Source: Cellulosimicrobium cellulans (lineage in GTDB: Bacteria; Actinomycetota; Actinomycetes; Actinomycetales; Cellulomonadaceae). Taken from it: a stretch of 64,000 nucleotides of DNA. A model generated the notes under the pieces. It worked only from the letters and a program-made list of their open reading frames with translations. It did not search any database and was not told the DNA's origin. Made by a program: the position numbers and the translations under genes. Below are positions 1 to 8,521 of the stretch, in pieces. The stretch spans positions 186,001 through 250,000 of the forward strand of contig NZ_BJNZ01000001.1 of NCBI RefSeq assembly GCF_006539945.1. Direction: 5' to 3'. Numbering within the stretch: the first letter of the stretch is position 1; each line of letters begins with the position of its first letter.

Positions 1-592
1 CGAGTCGGGCGGTCGACGGGTGGGCGCGGGTCTCGGTGACGGCGGGGTCGTCGGCGAGTGCCGTGCGCAGGCGGGCGAGGGCGCGGGACGCGGTGGACTT
101 CACGGTCCCGACGGGGATGGAGAGCTCACGCGACACCTCCGCCTCCGAGAGGTCGAGCAGGTGCCGCAGCACGACGACGCGGCGTTGGCGCAGGGGAAGC
201 GTGAGGAGCGCCCGCACGACGGCGTCGCGGTCGTGGACGGGGCCCGTCGCGTCGGGCGCGTGCCGTCGGGCGTCGTGGTCGAGGCCGGTGAGCACCTCGC
301 GGCGCGTGCGCCGCCAGGTGTCGACGCGCAGGTTGGCGAGGATCGCGCGGGCGTAGGCGAGCGGGTCGCCCTGCCGCGCGCGCCCCCACGCGCGCCACGT
401 GCGCTCGAAGGTCTGCTGCGTGAGCTCCTCCGCGCGGTGATGGTCACCCGAGAGGAGGTACGCGAGCCGGTAGAGCGGGTCCTTCGCGGCCTCGACGAAC
501 GACACGAACTCCTCGGCGTGGTCCGCGCCGGTGACCACGTGCAGGTCACGGTCGGTCCACATGCTCGTTGCTGCCGGGTCGTCGGCCGTCAT
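1..592 (-). CDS. SigE-family ECF RNA polymerase sigma factor (3' end cut by window edge)
   Basis: Reading leftward from the ATG at 592, the frame stays open to the window edge (about 197 codons). Sigma region 2 is visible near residues 35-65 (YRLAYLLSGDHHRAEELTQQ, then TFERTW), and region 4 near residues 125-175 (LPLRQRRVVVLRHLLDLSEAEVS..., then GTVKSTASRALARLR), which is the pattern of the small SigE-type ECF factors of actinomycetes. It would direct RNA polymerase to a dedicated regulon. No anti-sigma gene lies on the visible side; one could sit beyond the left edge, downstream of this gene. The extreme C-terminus and stop are not in the window. Confidence 0.85.
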   Translation of the reverse strand, partial: MTADDPAATSMWTDRDLHVVTGADHAEEFVSFVEAAKDPLYRLAYLLSGDHHRAEELTQQTFERTWRAWGRARQGDPLAYARAILANLRVDTWRRTRREVLTGLDHDARRHAPDATGPVHDRDAVVRALLTLPLRQRRVVVLRHLLDLSEAEVSRELSIPVGTVKSTASRALARLRTALADDPAVTETRAHPSTARL

Positions 593-669
593 GAGGGTGC
601 CCTCGTCGTCATCGTCACGCACTCAGCACGCAACGGGAGACCGAGAGGTTCCACCCGGGCGGAGACCGG

Positions 670-1743
670 TCAGCGGCGCAGGGCCCGGGCGAGGGCTCGG
701 GTGAGCGCGTCGCCGTCGGGGCCGAACGCCGTCGGGACGCCGCCGCCGACCTCGCCCGGGAGGCTGCCCGGCGTGGGCAGCGGCGAGCCGTGGGCGAGGA
801 CCTGCTGCGCGGGCGTCAGCTCGCGGATCGCGACGGCCGCGACGTGGTCCGGGTACCGCCGCGCGGCACGCGCGTAGATCTCGGGGTCGTGCTGGCCGTC
901 GTCGCCGACGAGCAGCCAGTCAACGTCGGGCAGCTCGCGGAAGAGGCGGTCGAGGGACGTGTCCTTGTGCTCGGGGCCGCTGCGGAACCAGCCGGTGTTC
1001 GTCGGGCCCCAGTCGGTGAGCAGGAGCGGGCCGGGCGGGAACCCGTGCCGCTGGAGGAACCGGCGCAGGTTCGCGGCGGTGTTCCAGGCGCCCGTCGAGA
1101 CGTAGACGAACGGGGTGCCGGGGCGCTCCGTCGCGATCCCGCGGTAGAGGGCGGCCATCCCCGGCACGGGCACGCGCGCGCTCGAGTGCCGCACGAACGT
1201 GTTCCACGCCGCGATGAACGGGCGGGGGACGGCGGTCACCATCGCGGTGTCGTCGATGTCGGACACGACGCCGAGCCGGCGCCCGTCGGCCACGACGAAC
1301 ACGCGGCCCTTCGCGACCGCGCCCGAGGAGGGGCGGAACGTCACGTCGTGCCAGCCCGGTGCGAGCGCGACGTCGATCGTCGCGTCGAGGTAGCCGCCGC
1401 GGTCGGACACGAGGTCGACCGTCGTGCTGCCCACGTGGACCCGGACCTCCTCCCGCGGTGCCGGGGCCGTGAAGAAGTACCGCCATCCGCGGCGGTCCGC
1501 GGACTCGCGCTCGTGCAGCGCGGGGTCGAACGCGGGGCTCGCGAGGAGCACGCGCCCCAGGACGCGGACGCGTCGGGGGCTGCCGTACCCGGCGAACGGC
1601 TCGACGCGCGGGCGCCACCCGCGCGCCTTCTGGAAGCGGGAGACGACGGCGCGCCACCGGTCCTCGAGCCGCGCCGCCCGGTGGGGTCGCTGGCTCGGGG
1701 TGGCCTCGGTCGTGACGGTCGGTACAGGTGCGGTCTGGGGCAT
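670..1743 (-). CDS. App1-like phosphatase domain protein (DUF2183)
   Basis: This 357-residue protein matches the bacterial App1 (phosphatidate phosphatase-like, DUF2183) family. The haloacid-dehalogenase-type catalytic motif DIDDT lies near residue 175, followed by a conserved YVSTGAWN segment and a GDDGQHDPE metal/acid motif near residue 300. It has no signal peptide or membrane segment, so it is probably cytoplasmic. The N-terminal 40 residues are Thr/Pro-rich. The start at 1743 follows a GAGGAC Shine-Dalgarno-like sequence and removes a long upstream extension that is only antisense noise over the next gene. The yeast founder dephosphorylates phosphatidate; the bacterial substrate is unknown. 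Confidence 0.82.
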   Translation of the reverse strand: MPQTAPVPTVTTEATPSQRPHRAARLEDRWRAVVSRFQKARGWRPRVEPFAGYGSPRRVRVLGRVLLASPAFDPALHERESADRRGWRYFFTAPAPREEVRVHVGSTTVDLVSDRGGYLDATIDVALAPGWHDVTFRPSSGAVAKGRVFVVADGRRLGVVSDIDDTAMVTAVPRPFIAAWNTFVRHSSARVPVPGMAALYRGIATERPGTPFVYVSTGAWNTAANLRRFLQRHGFPPGPLLLTDWGPTNTGWFRSGPEHKDTSLDRLFRELPDVDWLLVGDDGQHDPEIYARAARRYPDHVAAVAIRELTPAQQVLAHGSPLPTPGSLPGEVGGGVPTAFGPDGDALTRALARALRR

Positions 1744-1884
1744 GGGCGCAGCGGTGTCCTCGGTCGGGGGTGGCTGGTCAACCCTGTCACAGCCTCCCGA
1801 CGCGCGCGGTGCCGGCCGGCCTCGGCGCGTGGCCCTCGGGCCTGGCGGGGTGCGGGCCGGTGCGCCCGAACCTAGCGTGGGCGC

Positions 1885-2343
1885 GTGAGCCAGCAGACGC
1901 CCCCGAACCCTGCCGACCTGCCCGCGCGGGCGACCCCGCCGGGCGTGAGCGACGCGACCGTCGAGGCGCTCGGAGCGCTGAGCGAGGCGCTCGAGACGAC
2001 CGAGCGGGCGCGCGGGCACCTGTACACGTTCCACCAGCTCACCGGCGAGGCGGACCTCGCGCTCGGCGACGCCGTCGAGAAGCTCCGGGCGGCGGGGCAC
2101 ACGGAGGTCGCCGACCGGATCGCGACCGACCTCGTCGGGCGCAACGTCGCGCCCGGACGCTGGACGTTCCAGCTCGTCGAGGAGTACGACGACGGCTACT
2201 GGTCGGTGTTCCGCGAGCACGAGCGCGCGGCGCGCGACGAGCTCGCGGGCGGCGTGCGGCACCTCTTCGAGGCGCGCATGAAGCAGGAGCGCCGCACGGC
2301 CGGCCGGGCGGGCCACGAGGCGGGGCCGGGCGACCTGGGCTGA
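1885..2343 (+). CDS. conserved hypothetical actinobacterial protein
   Basis: A 152-residue acidic, mainly helical protein starting at GTG. I do not recognise a named domain. Visible features are a Leu/Ala/Glu-rich N-terminal half (EALGALSEALETTERARGH), a central FQLVEEYDDGYW block rich in aromatics and acids, and a basic helix at the end (HLFEARMKQERR). No signal peptide or membrane segment is seen. It diverges from the App1-like gene and is followed 70 nt downstream by the split-barrel flavoprotein gene on the same strand. Codon usage and third-position GC fit a real gene. Confidence 0.7.
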   Translation: MSQQTPPNPADLPARATPPGVSDATVEALGALSEALETTERARGHLYTFHQLTGEADLALGDAVEKLRAAGHTEVADRIATDLVGRNVAPGRWTFQLVEEYDDGYWSVFREHERAARDELAGGVRHLFEARMKQERRTAGRAGHEAGPGDLG

Positions 2344-2413
2344 GGCCGATGAGTCCGGGCGCGCTCGCCGGTCCCAGGAGGGACGGACGAGACCGCCGAC
2401 GAGAGGACTCCGC

Positions 2414-2998
2414 ATGACGACCGCACCCCCCACGAGCACGCCCGGCGCGCCGGACGGCACGCTGATCCCCGGCTACAGCTCCCCGGGCGCGAGCCCGGTG
2501 CCCTGGGAGTCCGTCCGGCGAGCGCTCGAGCGCGCCGAGATCTCCTGGATCTCGACCGTGCGGCCCGACGGCCGCCCGCACGTCACGCCGCTCATGACGG
2601 TCGTCGCGGACGGCTGCCTGCACGTCACCACGGGGCCGCACGAGCGCAAGGCCCGCAACCTCGCCGAGAACGCGCACGTGGTGCTCACGACCGGGACGAA
2701 CGTCTACGAGGACGCGCTCGACGTCGTCGTGGAGGGGACGGCCGTGCGCGTCACCGAGGACGCCGCGCTGCACCGCCTCGCCGAGCGGTGGCGCTGCAAG
2801 TACGGCGACGAGTGGTCGTTCACGGTCGAGGACGGCGCGTTCGTCAACGACGGCGACCCGGCGCTCGTCTTCGCGGTACGGCCCGAGGTCGTGTTCGCCT
2901 ACGAGCGCACGGCCGAGCACGCGGCGATGCGGTGGCGGTTCGGGTCGGACGAGCGGCCCGACCTGCATGCCCCGGACGCACCGCAGCCCGCCTCGTGA
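2414..2998 (+). CDS. pyridoxamine 5'-phosphate oxidase-family (split-barrel flavin/F420) protein
   Basis: The 194-residue product has the split beta-barrel fold of the PNPOx/FDR family. The section ISWISTVRPDGRPHVTPLM (near residue 45) followed by HVTTGPHERKARNLAENAHV is the usual cofactor-phosphate-binding signature, and VVVEGTAVRVTEDAAL is the following barrel strand. Such proteins bind FMN, F420 or heme and reduce or degrade varied substrates; the exact cofactor cannot be read from the sequence. The ATG follows GAGAGGACTCCGC. It is cytoplasmic and ends 30 nt before the convergent GH87 gene. Confidence 0.82.
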   Translation: MTTAPPTSTPGAPDGTLIPGYSSPGASPVPWESVRRALERAEISWISTVRPDGRPHVTPLMTVVADGCLHVTTGPHERKARNLAENAHVVLTTGTNVYEDALDVVVEGTAVRVTEDAALHRLAERWRCKYGDEWSFTVEDGAFVNDGDPALVFAVRPEVVFAYERTAEHAAMRWRFGSDERPDLHAPDAPQPAS

Positions 2999-3028
2999 GG
3001 CGGGCTGCGGCGTCGGGCGGGGACGGGC

Positions 3029-6000
3029 TCAGCTGCGCGTGATGGTGAAGGTCGACGTCGTGTTCTCGATGTCCCGGAAGTTGCCGGAGAACGTGAGGTT
3101 CGTGAACGTCGCCGTGCCGACGGCCGGGCCCTGGCCGGCCTCCGGCATCGGGTTGGCCCAGATGCCGTAGCCCGACGTGGCGTCGTACCGGTCGCCGCTC
3201 TTCTTCGCCCCCGTGATGGTGACGTTGGTGAAGGTCGGGTTCTGGAACGTGTTCTGCGGCTGGCCGCCGACGTAGTTCGTCTGGAACATGATCCCGGAGT
3301 ACGTCGGGTCGATGACGTCGAGGTTGTTCACCTGGATGTTCCCGAACGCCTTGGACGCCGAGAACATCCACACGGCCCCGAACACCTGGTCGCCCCAGAA
3401 GTGGCCGCCGGAGCGCACGACCGTGAGCCCGTCGAACACCGTCGGGGCCGGGCCGAAGCCCTCCATCGGGTACCCGAAGTCGAGCGAGCTGATCGTGACG
3501 CCCGAGTAGACGAGGGTGTCCGCGATGTAGATGTTGCGGAACGTGTTGTCCTGACCGCCGTAGACCGCGAGGCCCGCCGCGCGCCACGTGTTGGTCGACG
3601 TGAGGTTCTCGAACACGTTGCCGCGCTGCCCGCTGCCGCCGTTGTCGGTGGCCGCGAAGAGCGCGAACGAGTCGTCGCCCGTGCCGCGCGCCTGGTTGTT
3701 GTGCACGTGGTTGTTCGCGCTGCCGTTGGTCATGTTGATCGCGTCCGCGAACGTGTTGCGGATGCGCGAGTTCGTGACCTCCGAGTCGTCCATGTTGGAC
3801 GCCCAGAACATGCAGATCATGTGCTCGACCCAGATGTTGTCGATGGTCATGTCCTTCACGTTGGCGAAGTCGAACACCTTGCCCGGGCCGTCGATGCGCG
3901 ACGTGTAGTTCCCGAAGTACGCGAAGTCGCGGAACGTCGAGCCGTTCGCGCTCGCCTCGGCACGGAAGCCGACGTCGGTGTTCTCCTGGCCCTGCGGCGC
4001 GAAGAACCGCGTGAACCACGGCCCGGCGCCGACGACGTCGACCCCCTTGCCGTACACCTGGAACTTGCTCGACGTCTGGTAGTCGCCCGCGGTCAGGTAG
4101 ACGCCCTTGAGCGTGCCCGTGGCGTCCATGCGGACCCGGTCGAGCGCGGCCTGGACGTCCTGGTGCGTGAAGCCCGCGGGCTGCGTGTACTGCGCGGGGT
4201 TCGGGTTCGCCCGCGGCGTCGCGAGCTCGAGGTCGACGAAGTCGATCGCGTACTGGCTCGTGCTGCCCGCCGTCTTCTGGAGGCGGATCGTCGAGCCCGC
4301 CGGGACGGTCGTGCCGAGCAGCGTGCTCGCCTCGTCGTAGACGTGCCGCGGCGCGCCCTGGCCCGGCTGGTTGCCCGGGTTGGTCTCGTTGCCGTAGAGC
4401 CACGCGTAGCGCGAGGTGAGGTCGATGTTCTTGAGGAACTGGCCGTCGACGTAGATCGCGAGGGTCGCGTTCGTGCCGCCGCCGCCCGCCGAGTCGGGGA
4501 TGGAGAAGCGGGTCAGCAGGGTGTTCGTCGGGGCCTTGGTGGTCCACTCGACGTACGCGCCGGTCTGGTTGAGCGTCACCGCGCGCCGGCCCGAGGCCTC
4601 GCCCGCGAGGTCGCCGACGACACGGTTGGGCGCGAGCACCGTCGCGCCGCCGCCGGTGACGCCGTCCTCCGCCTCGTACGTGTCGAACGGCAGGTTGGCG
4701 CCGCGCCCGACGAAGAGCGGTCGGGTGGCGGTGTTGTTGGCCTGCTTCGCGGCGGCCTCGGTCGAGTCCGGCGCGGCGACGACCTTGACGTCGTAGTTGC
4801 CGTTCGCGGCGGTCCAGGTGCCGAGGTTGACGCTCGCGCTGCTCGCGCCCGCGGCGATCGCGCCGCTCGCAGACCCGGTCAGCGTCCGCACGACGGCGCC
4901 CGTCGCCTTGTTCGTCACCGTGACGGTGAGGCCGTGGGCGGCCGTCGACGTCGCGACGTTGCCCTGGTTGGCGATCGTCGCGGAGAACGTCACCGTGCTG
5001 CCCGCGGCGGGGTTGCTCGGCGACCACGTGAGGGTCGGGACGAGGTCCGAGCTCGGGACGGCGGTGACGACGAGCGGGGTCGGGTTGACGTAGGCGTTGT
5101 TGCCCTCGTTCTGCTCCGCGACCGTGCCGCCCGCGTCGGCGACCGCGCCGATCGTGTAGCTCGCGGCAGGGCGGGCGCCGACGTCGGCCGTGACGGTCGC
5201 CTGGGCGCCGGCCGCGAGGCCGCCGACCGGCTTGGTCGCGACGGTCTGGCCGTTCAGCGTGAAGGCGACGTCGGTCGCGGCGGATGACTGCGTCCCGATG
5301 TTCTTCACGACCGCCGACAGCGTGACCGCCTGCGACTCCAGGGGCGACGCGGGGGTCGCGGTGACGCCCGTGACGACGAGGTCGGGGTTCGGCGCGGCGG
5401 TGCCGAAGACCTGGAGCTCGGCGACCTGGCCGTTGCCGGAGCCGGTGTTGCCCGTGAACCGCAGCCGCACGTCCTTCGCGGTGCCGGTGACGGGGACGGT
5501 CACGGTGTTGCCGGTGCTCGGGGAGAACGCGTAGCCCGCCGAGGCCTTGAGGGTCTGCCACGTGCTGGTCGCGGTCGCGCGGCCCTGGACCTCGAAGGTC
5601 TGGGTGCGCGGGCCCCACACGGATGCCGGCGGGAGCTTCACGACGACGTCCGTGAGCTGGGCCGCGGCGTCGAGCGAGACCGTGAGCGTGCTCGGGTACT
5701 GTCCGCCCGCGCCCTCCCAGTAGGTCGTCGTGCTGTCGTCGTTCGCGTTCTTCGCGACGAACTGCCACTCCGTCGACGACGCCTCGATCGGCTTGTTCAG
5801 CGCGAGGTTGGTGCCGGTCGGAGGCTCCGGGTCGCCGGGGCCTCCCGGGTCGGTGCTGCCGGCCGTGCCGCGCACCTCGAGCTCGGAGAGCTGGCCCGCG
5901 GGCCAACCCGTGTTCGCGGTGATCTGCACGCGCACGTAGCGGGCGGACGTGTCCGGGACGTCGATCGTCACGGTGTTCCCCGACGCGGGGTCGAACGCGT

Positions 6001-6409
6001 ACGCCTGCGACGCCTTGATCGTGGAGAAGCTCGAGCCGTCGGTGCTCGACTGCACGCTGAGGGTCTGGCTGCGCGTCTCCCAGCCCGTGGGCAGCTTGAG
6101 CACGAGGTCCTCGACCGTGGCGGCCGCGCCGAGGTCGACCTGGGCCCACTGCGGGAACGTGCTGTTGGTCGACTCCCAGTAGGTGCCCTGGTTGCCGTCC
6201 GTGAGGTTGCCGGACAGGTACGGCGAGTTGTTGCTGCTCGCCGCCGTCGACCTCCCGGCGGACAGCACCGTGGGCGCCGCCGTCGCGGTGGTCGTCAGGC
6301 CGAGCGGGACGAGCAGAGCCGCCGCTCCCGCCGTCGCGGCGAGGAGGCGGAGCCGGCGCAGCGGCGCCCCGGCGGGTGTGCGGTTCGACGTGCTGGGTCG
6401 ATGTCTCAT
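3029..6409 (-). CDS. secreted GH87 alpha-1,3-glucanase (mutanase) with discoidin, CARDB and CBM35/6 modules
   Basis: A 1,126-residue secreted enzyme. Modules in order: signal peptide (1 to about 44, ending TTTATA-AP); two F5/8-type C discoidin domains (about 50-181 and 200-338); two CARDB-like beta domains (about 342-446, 453-566); a CBM6/35 domain beginning YEAEDG (about 576-730); and a right-handed beta-helix catalytic domain rich in Asn/Thr rungs (about 743-1126). D889, D912 and D913 (DAIN...GTGDDS) have spacing 23 and 24, the same as the catalytic Asp trio reported for the characterised Paenibacillus GH87 enzyme (1045/1068/1069). The module set also resembles Bacillus/Paenibacillus GH87 enzymes. 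It should cut alpha-1,3-glucan of fungal walls or dental mutan. The ATG at 6409 follows GAGGACATCG; the upstream in-frame extension lacks a signal. Confidence 0.85.
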   Translation of the reverse strand: MRHRPSTSNRTPAGAPLRRLRLLAATAGAAALLVPLGLTTTATAAPTVLSAGRSTAASSNNSPYLSGNLTDGNQGTYWESTNSTFPQWAQVDLGAAATVEDLVLKLPTGWETRSQTLSVQSSTDGSSFSTIKASQAYAFDPASGNTVTIDVPDTSARYVRVQITANTGWPAGQLSELEVRGTAGSTDPGGPGDPEPPTGTNLALNKPIEASSTEWQFVAKNANDDSTTTYWEGAGGQYPSTLTVSLDAAAQLTDVVVKLPPASVWGPRTQTFEVQGRATATSTWQTLKASAGYAFSPSTGNTVTVPVTGTAKDVRLRFTGNTGSGNGQVAELQVFGTAAPNPDLVVTGVTATPASPLESQAVTLSAVVKNIGTQSSAATDVAFTLNGQTVATKPVGGLAAGAQATVTADVGARPAASYTIGAVADAGGTVAEQNEGNNAYVNPTPLVVTAVPSSDLVPTLTWSPSNPAAGSTVTFSATIANQGNVATSTAAHGLTVTVTNKATGAVVRTLTGSASGAIAAGASSASVNLGTWTAANGNYDVKVVAAPDSTEAAAKQANNTATRPLFVGRGANLPFDTYEAEDGVTGGGATVLAPNRVVGDLAGEASGRRAVTLNQTGAYVEWTTKAPTNTLLTRFSIPDSAGGGGTNATLAIYVDGQFLKNIDLTSRYAWLYGNETNPGNQPGQGAPRHVYDEASTLLGTTVPAGSTIRLQKTAGSTSQYAIDFVDLELATPRANPNPAQYTQPAGFTHQDVQAALDRVRMDATGTLKGVYLTAGDYQTSSKFQVYGKGVDVVGAGPWFTRFFAPQGQENTDVGFRAEASANGSTFRDFAYFGNYTSRIDGPGKVFDFANVKDMTIDNIWVEHMICMFWASNMDDSEVTNSRIRNTFADAINMTNGSANNHVHNNQARGTGDDSFALFAATDNGGSGQRGNVFENLTSTNTWRAAGLAVYGGQDNTFRNIYIADTLVYSGVTISSLDFGYPMEGFGPAPTVFDGLTVVRSGGHFWGDQVFGAVWMFSASKAFGNIQVNNLDVIDPTYSGIMFQTNYVGGQPQNTFQNPTFTNVTITGAKKSGDRYDATSGYGIWANPMPEAGQGPAVGTATFTNLTFSGNFRDIENTTSTFTITRS

Positions 6410-6587
6410 CGATGTCCTCGATCTCCCGTCGTCGTCGACGGGCGTCAGGCCGCGCCGAGCGCGACCCCGCACCGGACCGGATGCCCGGGTCGGAGGACGG
6501 GCCACGGCGCACGTCCGGCCGTGGCCGGGTGGCTCGGGTCAGTACCTTCGAGAATTGCGGACCCGCTGTGCCGCACCGCACAACGGA

Positions 6588-6618
6588 GTGTTGAGTTCTT
6601 GCATCAACACGCAAGAAC
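6588..6618. promoter_or_regulatory. nested dyad, candidate operator for the GH87 gene
   Basis: Two interlocked perfect inverted repeats are present: GTGTTGA (6588-6594) with TCAACAC (6604-6610), and GTTCTTGC (6595-6602) with GCAAGAAC (6611-6618). This locally AT-richer patch is about 180 bp upstream of the GH87 start. A regulator-binding role is inference. Confidence 0.45.
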
Positions 6619-6680
6619 GCTACTGCCGGGTGAAGGAGGCGTCAAGAGATGTCGCAAGCACCCGATGTGCCACGTTCATC

Positions 6681-6755
6681 GAGGTAGAACCCTGGTCCCG
6701 CGAGGTAGAGCCGTGGTTGCGCGAGGTAGAGCCGTGGTTCTTGGGCCCGACGGCG
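6681..6755 (+). repeat. 21-bp iteron module, locus 1 (three units plus tail)
   Basis: Units GAGGTAGAnCCnTGGT start at 6681, 6702 and 6723, exactly 21 bp apart. They are followed by a tail containing GCCCGACGGCG and then GTTGGGTGG. The same units and tail recur at 59561-59680 and, inverted, at 59851-59928. Confidence 0.85.
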
Positions 6756-6775
6756 TGTGGTTGCGTTGGGTGGTC

Positions 6776-6870
6776 GGGGTGGGTGGTGGTGCCGCGTCTA
6801 CCATCCGCGCCGCTCGTTCCTCGCGTCGCTCCCGCCAGGCCCGCCACGACGCGGCACCACCACCCACCCC
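6776..6870. repeat. 23-bp perfect inverted repeat with 49-nt spacer
   Basis: The left arm 6776-6798 (GGGGTGGGTGG...GCCGCGTC) is the exact reverse complement of 6848-6870. It lies directly after the iteron module and 130 bp beyond the stop of the minus-strand reductase, so it could act as a terminator or be part of a repeat element. Confidence 0.7.
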
Positions 6871-7000
6871 GCCCTGCTCCGTCTCGCCCTGGTCGTCGCG
6901 CACCCCGGGCGACCGCCCGCAGCGTGCTCGCGGAGCGCGACGCCCGGGCCCGCTCGGGCTGGACGCCGCCGCCGCCGGCGTAGGCCGCGCGGACCGCCCC

Positions 7001-7873
7001 TCAGTCCGCGGCAGGGCCGAAGCGCTCGGTCTTGACCCGCGCCGGGTCGTGGCCGAGCGAGACGAGCTGCCGTGCGACGGCCTCGACGAAACCCGTCGGC
7101 CCGCACACGAAGCACGCGGGCTCGATCTCGGCGGGCCAGCCCCACGCGGCGAGGTCGCGGCGCTCGAGGCGGCCGGGGCCGCGCATCGACCCGAGCGGGG
7201 TCGAGCGCGTGAAGACGACCTGGACGTCGAGGCCGTCGTGCGCGGACGCGAGCCGGTCGAGGTCGTCGACGTAGAGCCGGTCCTCGGGGCGACGCACCGA
7301 GTAGACGAGCCGGAACGGCGTCCTGTCACCGGCGTCCCGCCGCGTCCGCAGCATCGCCATGAGCGGGACGAGGCCCGACCCGCCGGCCGCGAGCAGGACC
7401 GGCGTCCCGGCGTCGCGCTCCGGGGACCAGACGAACCAGCCGCCGATCGGCCCGCGCAGCTCGATCGCGTCGCCGACCGCGAAGGCGTCGGTGAGGTAGG
7501 TCGAGACCTCCCCACCCGGGACGCGCTGCACGGTGATCTCCACGCGCGCGGGGGAGCCGCCGTCGTGCACGACGCCGTTCGGCGCGCCGCCGTTCGCCGC
7601 GACGGCGGGTGAGCCGTCCGCGCCGTGGTCGTCGCCCAGGGGCGCGCGCGTCGCCGCGCTGCCGATCGAGTAGCTGCGCTCGGCCGTGTAGCCGTCGGGC
7701 GCGGTGAGGCGCAGGTCCACGTGCTGGCCGGCCAGGTGACCGGGCCAGGCGGGGACCTCGAGGACGAGCGTCCGCGCGGACGGGCTCTCCTCCCACGCGT
7801 CGACGAGCGTCGCGACCTGCCAGCGCGACGGCGTCGCGTACCGGGCGCCGAGCCGGACGGGCGCCTCGGTCAT
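7001..7873 (-). CDS. ferredoxin-NADP reductase-like FAD oxidoreductase
   Basis: A 290-residue two-domain flavoprotein reductase. Near residue 65 the motif RSYSIGS binds the FAD isoalloxazine. AAGGSGLVPLMAML (near 165) is the NAD(P)-binding glycine loop and CFVCGPTGFVEAV (near 250) the C-terminal nicotinamide region. There is no ferredoxin domain at the end, so it must pass electrons to a partner. Its start lies 9 nt after the stop of the sulfite-oxidase-like gene, so the two are almost surely one transcript and one redox pair. An insert of about 30 Gly/Ala/Asp-rich residues follows the FAD motif. Confidence 0.85.
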   Translation of the reverse strand: MTEAPVRLGARYATPSRWQVATLVDAWEESPSARTLVLEVPAWPGHLAGQHVDLRLTAPDGYTAERSYSIGSAATRAPLGDDHGADGSPAVAANGGAPNGVVHDGGSPARVEITVQRVPGGEVSTYLTDAFAVGDAIELRGPIGGWFVWSPERDAGTPVLLAAGGSGLVPLMAMLRTRRDAGDRTPFRLVYSVRRPEDRLYVDDLDRLASAHDGLDVQVVFTRSTPLGSMRGPGRLERRDLAAWGWPAEIEPACFVCGPTGFVEAVARQLVSLGHDPARVKTERFGPAAD

Positions 7874-7882
7874 CGTGAAACC

Positions 7883-8482
7883 TCAATCACCTTGGTACCT
7901 CTGCTCGCGCCACGGGTCGCCGAGGTCGTGGTAGCCCAGGCGCTCCCAGAAGCCCTGCCGGTCCATGGGCATCAGCGTGATGCTGTTGACCCACTTGGCC
8001 GACTTCCAGAAGTACAGGTGCGGCACGAGCAGCCGCGCCGGGCCGCCGTGCACGGGGTGGAGCGGGGCGCCGTCGAACGTGTGCACGACCCAGGCCTTTC
8101 CGCCCAGCAGCTCCGCGACCGGGAGGTTCGTCGTGTACCCGCCGTAGCAGCCGATCATCGCGAAGTCGGCGGTGGACTCCACGTCGGCGAGGAGCGTGTC
8201 GAGAGAGACGCCGCGCCACGACGTCCCGAACTTGGACCAGCGGGTCACGCAGTGGATGTCGACGGTCGGCTCGTCCTGCGGGAGGGCCATGAGGTCCGCC
8301 CACGACCACGCGTGGGTCGTGCCGGTCTCGGTGGTCACGTCGAGCCGCCAGGTCGCGGTGTCGACGCGCGGTGTGGGCCCTGCCGAGAGCACCGGGAACC
8401 CGGTCTCGACGTACTGGCCCGGCGGGAGCGCCACGCCCTGCGGGCGTGGCCGGCCGTGGAAGCCGGGGGTGAGCGTGCTCAT
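7883..8482 (-). CDS. sulfite oxidase-like molybdopterin oxidoreductase
   Basis: A 199-residue protein consisting only of the molybdopterin domain of the sulfite oxidase/YedY superfamily. The Mo-ligand cysteine is visible in DIHCVTRWSKFGTSW, and GCYGGYTTNLPVAE, HGGPARLLVPHLYFWKSAKW are family-typical cofactor and substrate loops. It lacks a heme domain, dimerisation domain and Tat signal, so it is a cytoplasmic minimal form. It is the first gene of a two-gene operon with a flavin reductase, suggesting an NAD(P)H-linked reductase of sulfoxide/N-oxide type. The substrate is not known. Confidence 0.87.
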   Translation of the reverse strand: MSTLTPGFHGRPRPQGVALPPGQYVETGFPVLSAGPTPRVDTATWRLDVTTETGTTHAWSWADLMALPQDEPTVDIHCVTRWSKFGTSWRGVSLDTLLADVESTADFAMIGCYGGYTTNLPVAELLGGKAWVVHTFDGAPLHPVHGGPARLLVPHLYFWKSAKWVNSITLMPMDRQGFWERLGYHDLGDPWREQRYQGD

Positions 8483-8521
8483 GGCACACGGTAGACGCGG
8501 TTCCCGACGGCGCGCCAGGGC

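Larger units (their letters stand above)
6410..7000. other. 591-bp intergenic region upstream of the GH87 gene
   Basis: No convincing gene lies here; frames that cross it lack family similarity. It holds, left to right, a nested dyad (6588-6618) that could be the GH87 operator, three 21-bp iterons (6681-6755) and a 23-bp perfect inverted repeat (6776-6870). The remainder to 7000 is GC-rich with no recognised signal. Confidence 0.7.

Noticed and set aside
2844-6614. A 1,256-codon frame antisense and overlapping the GH87 gene
   Set aside because: It is Arg/Gly/His-rich, has no family features, and lies in a shifted frame of a gene with a clear signal peptide and domains.
6681-6755. CRISPR array
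   Set aside because: Units are contiguous 21-bp repeats without unique spacers, and no cas gene is present.
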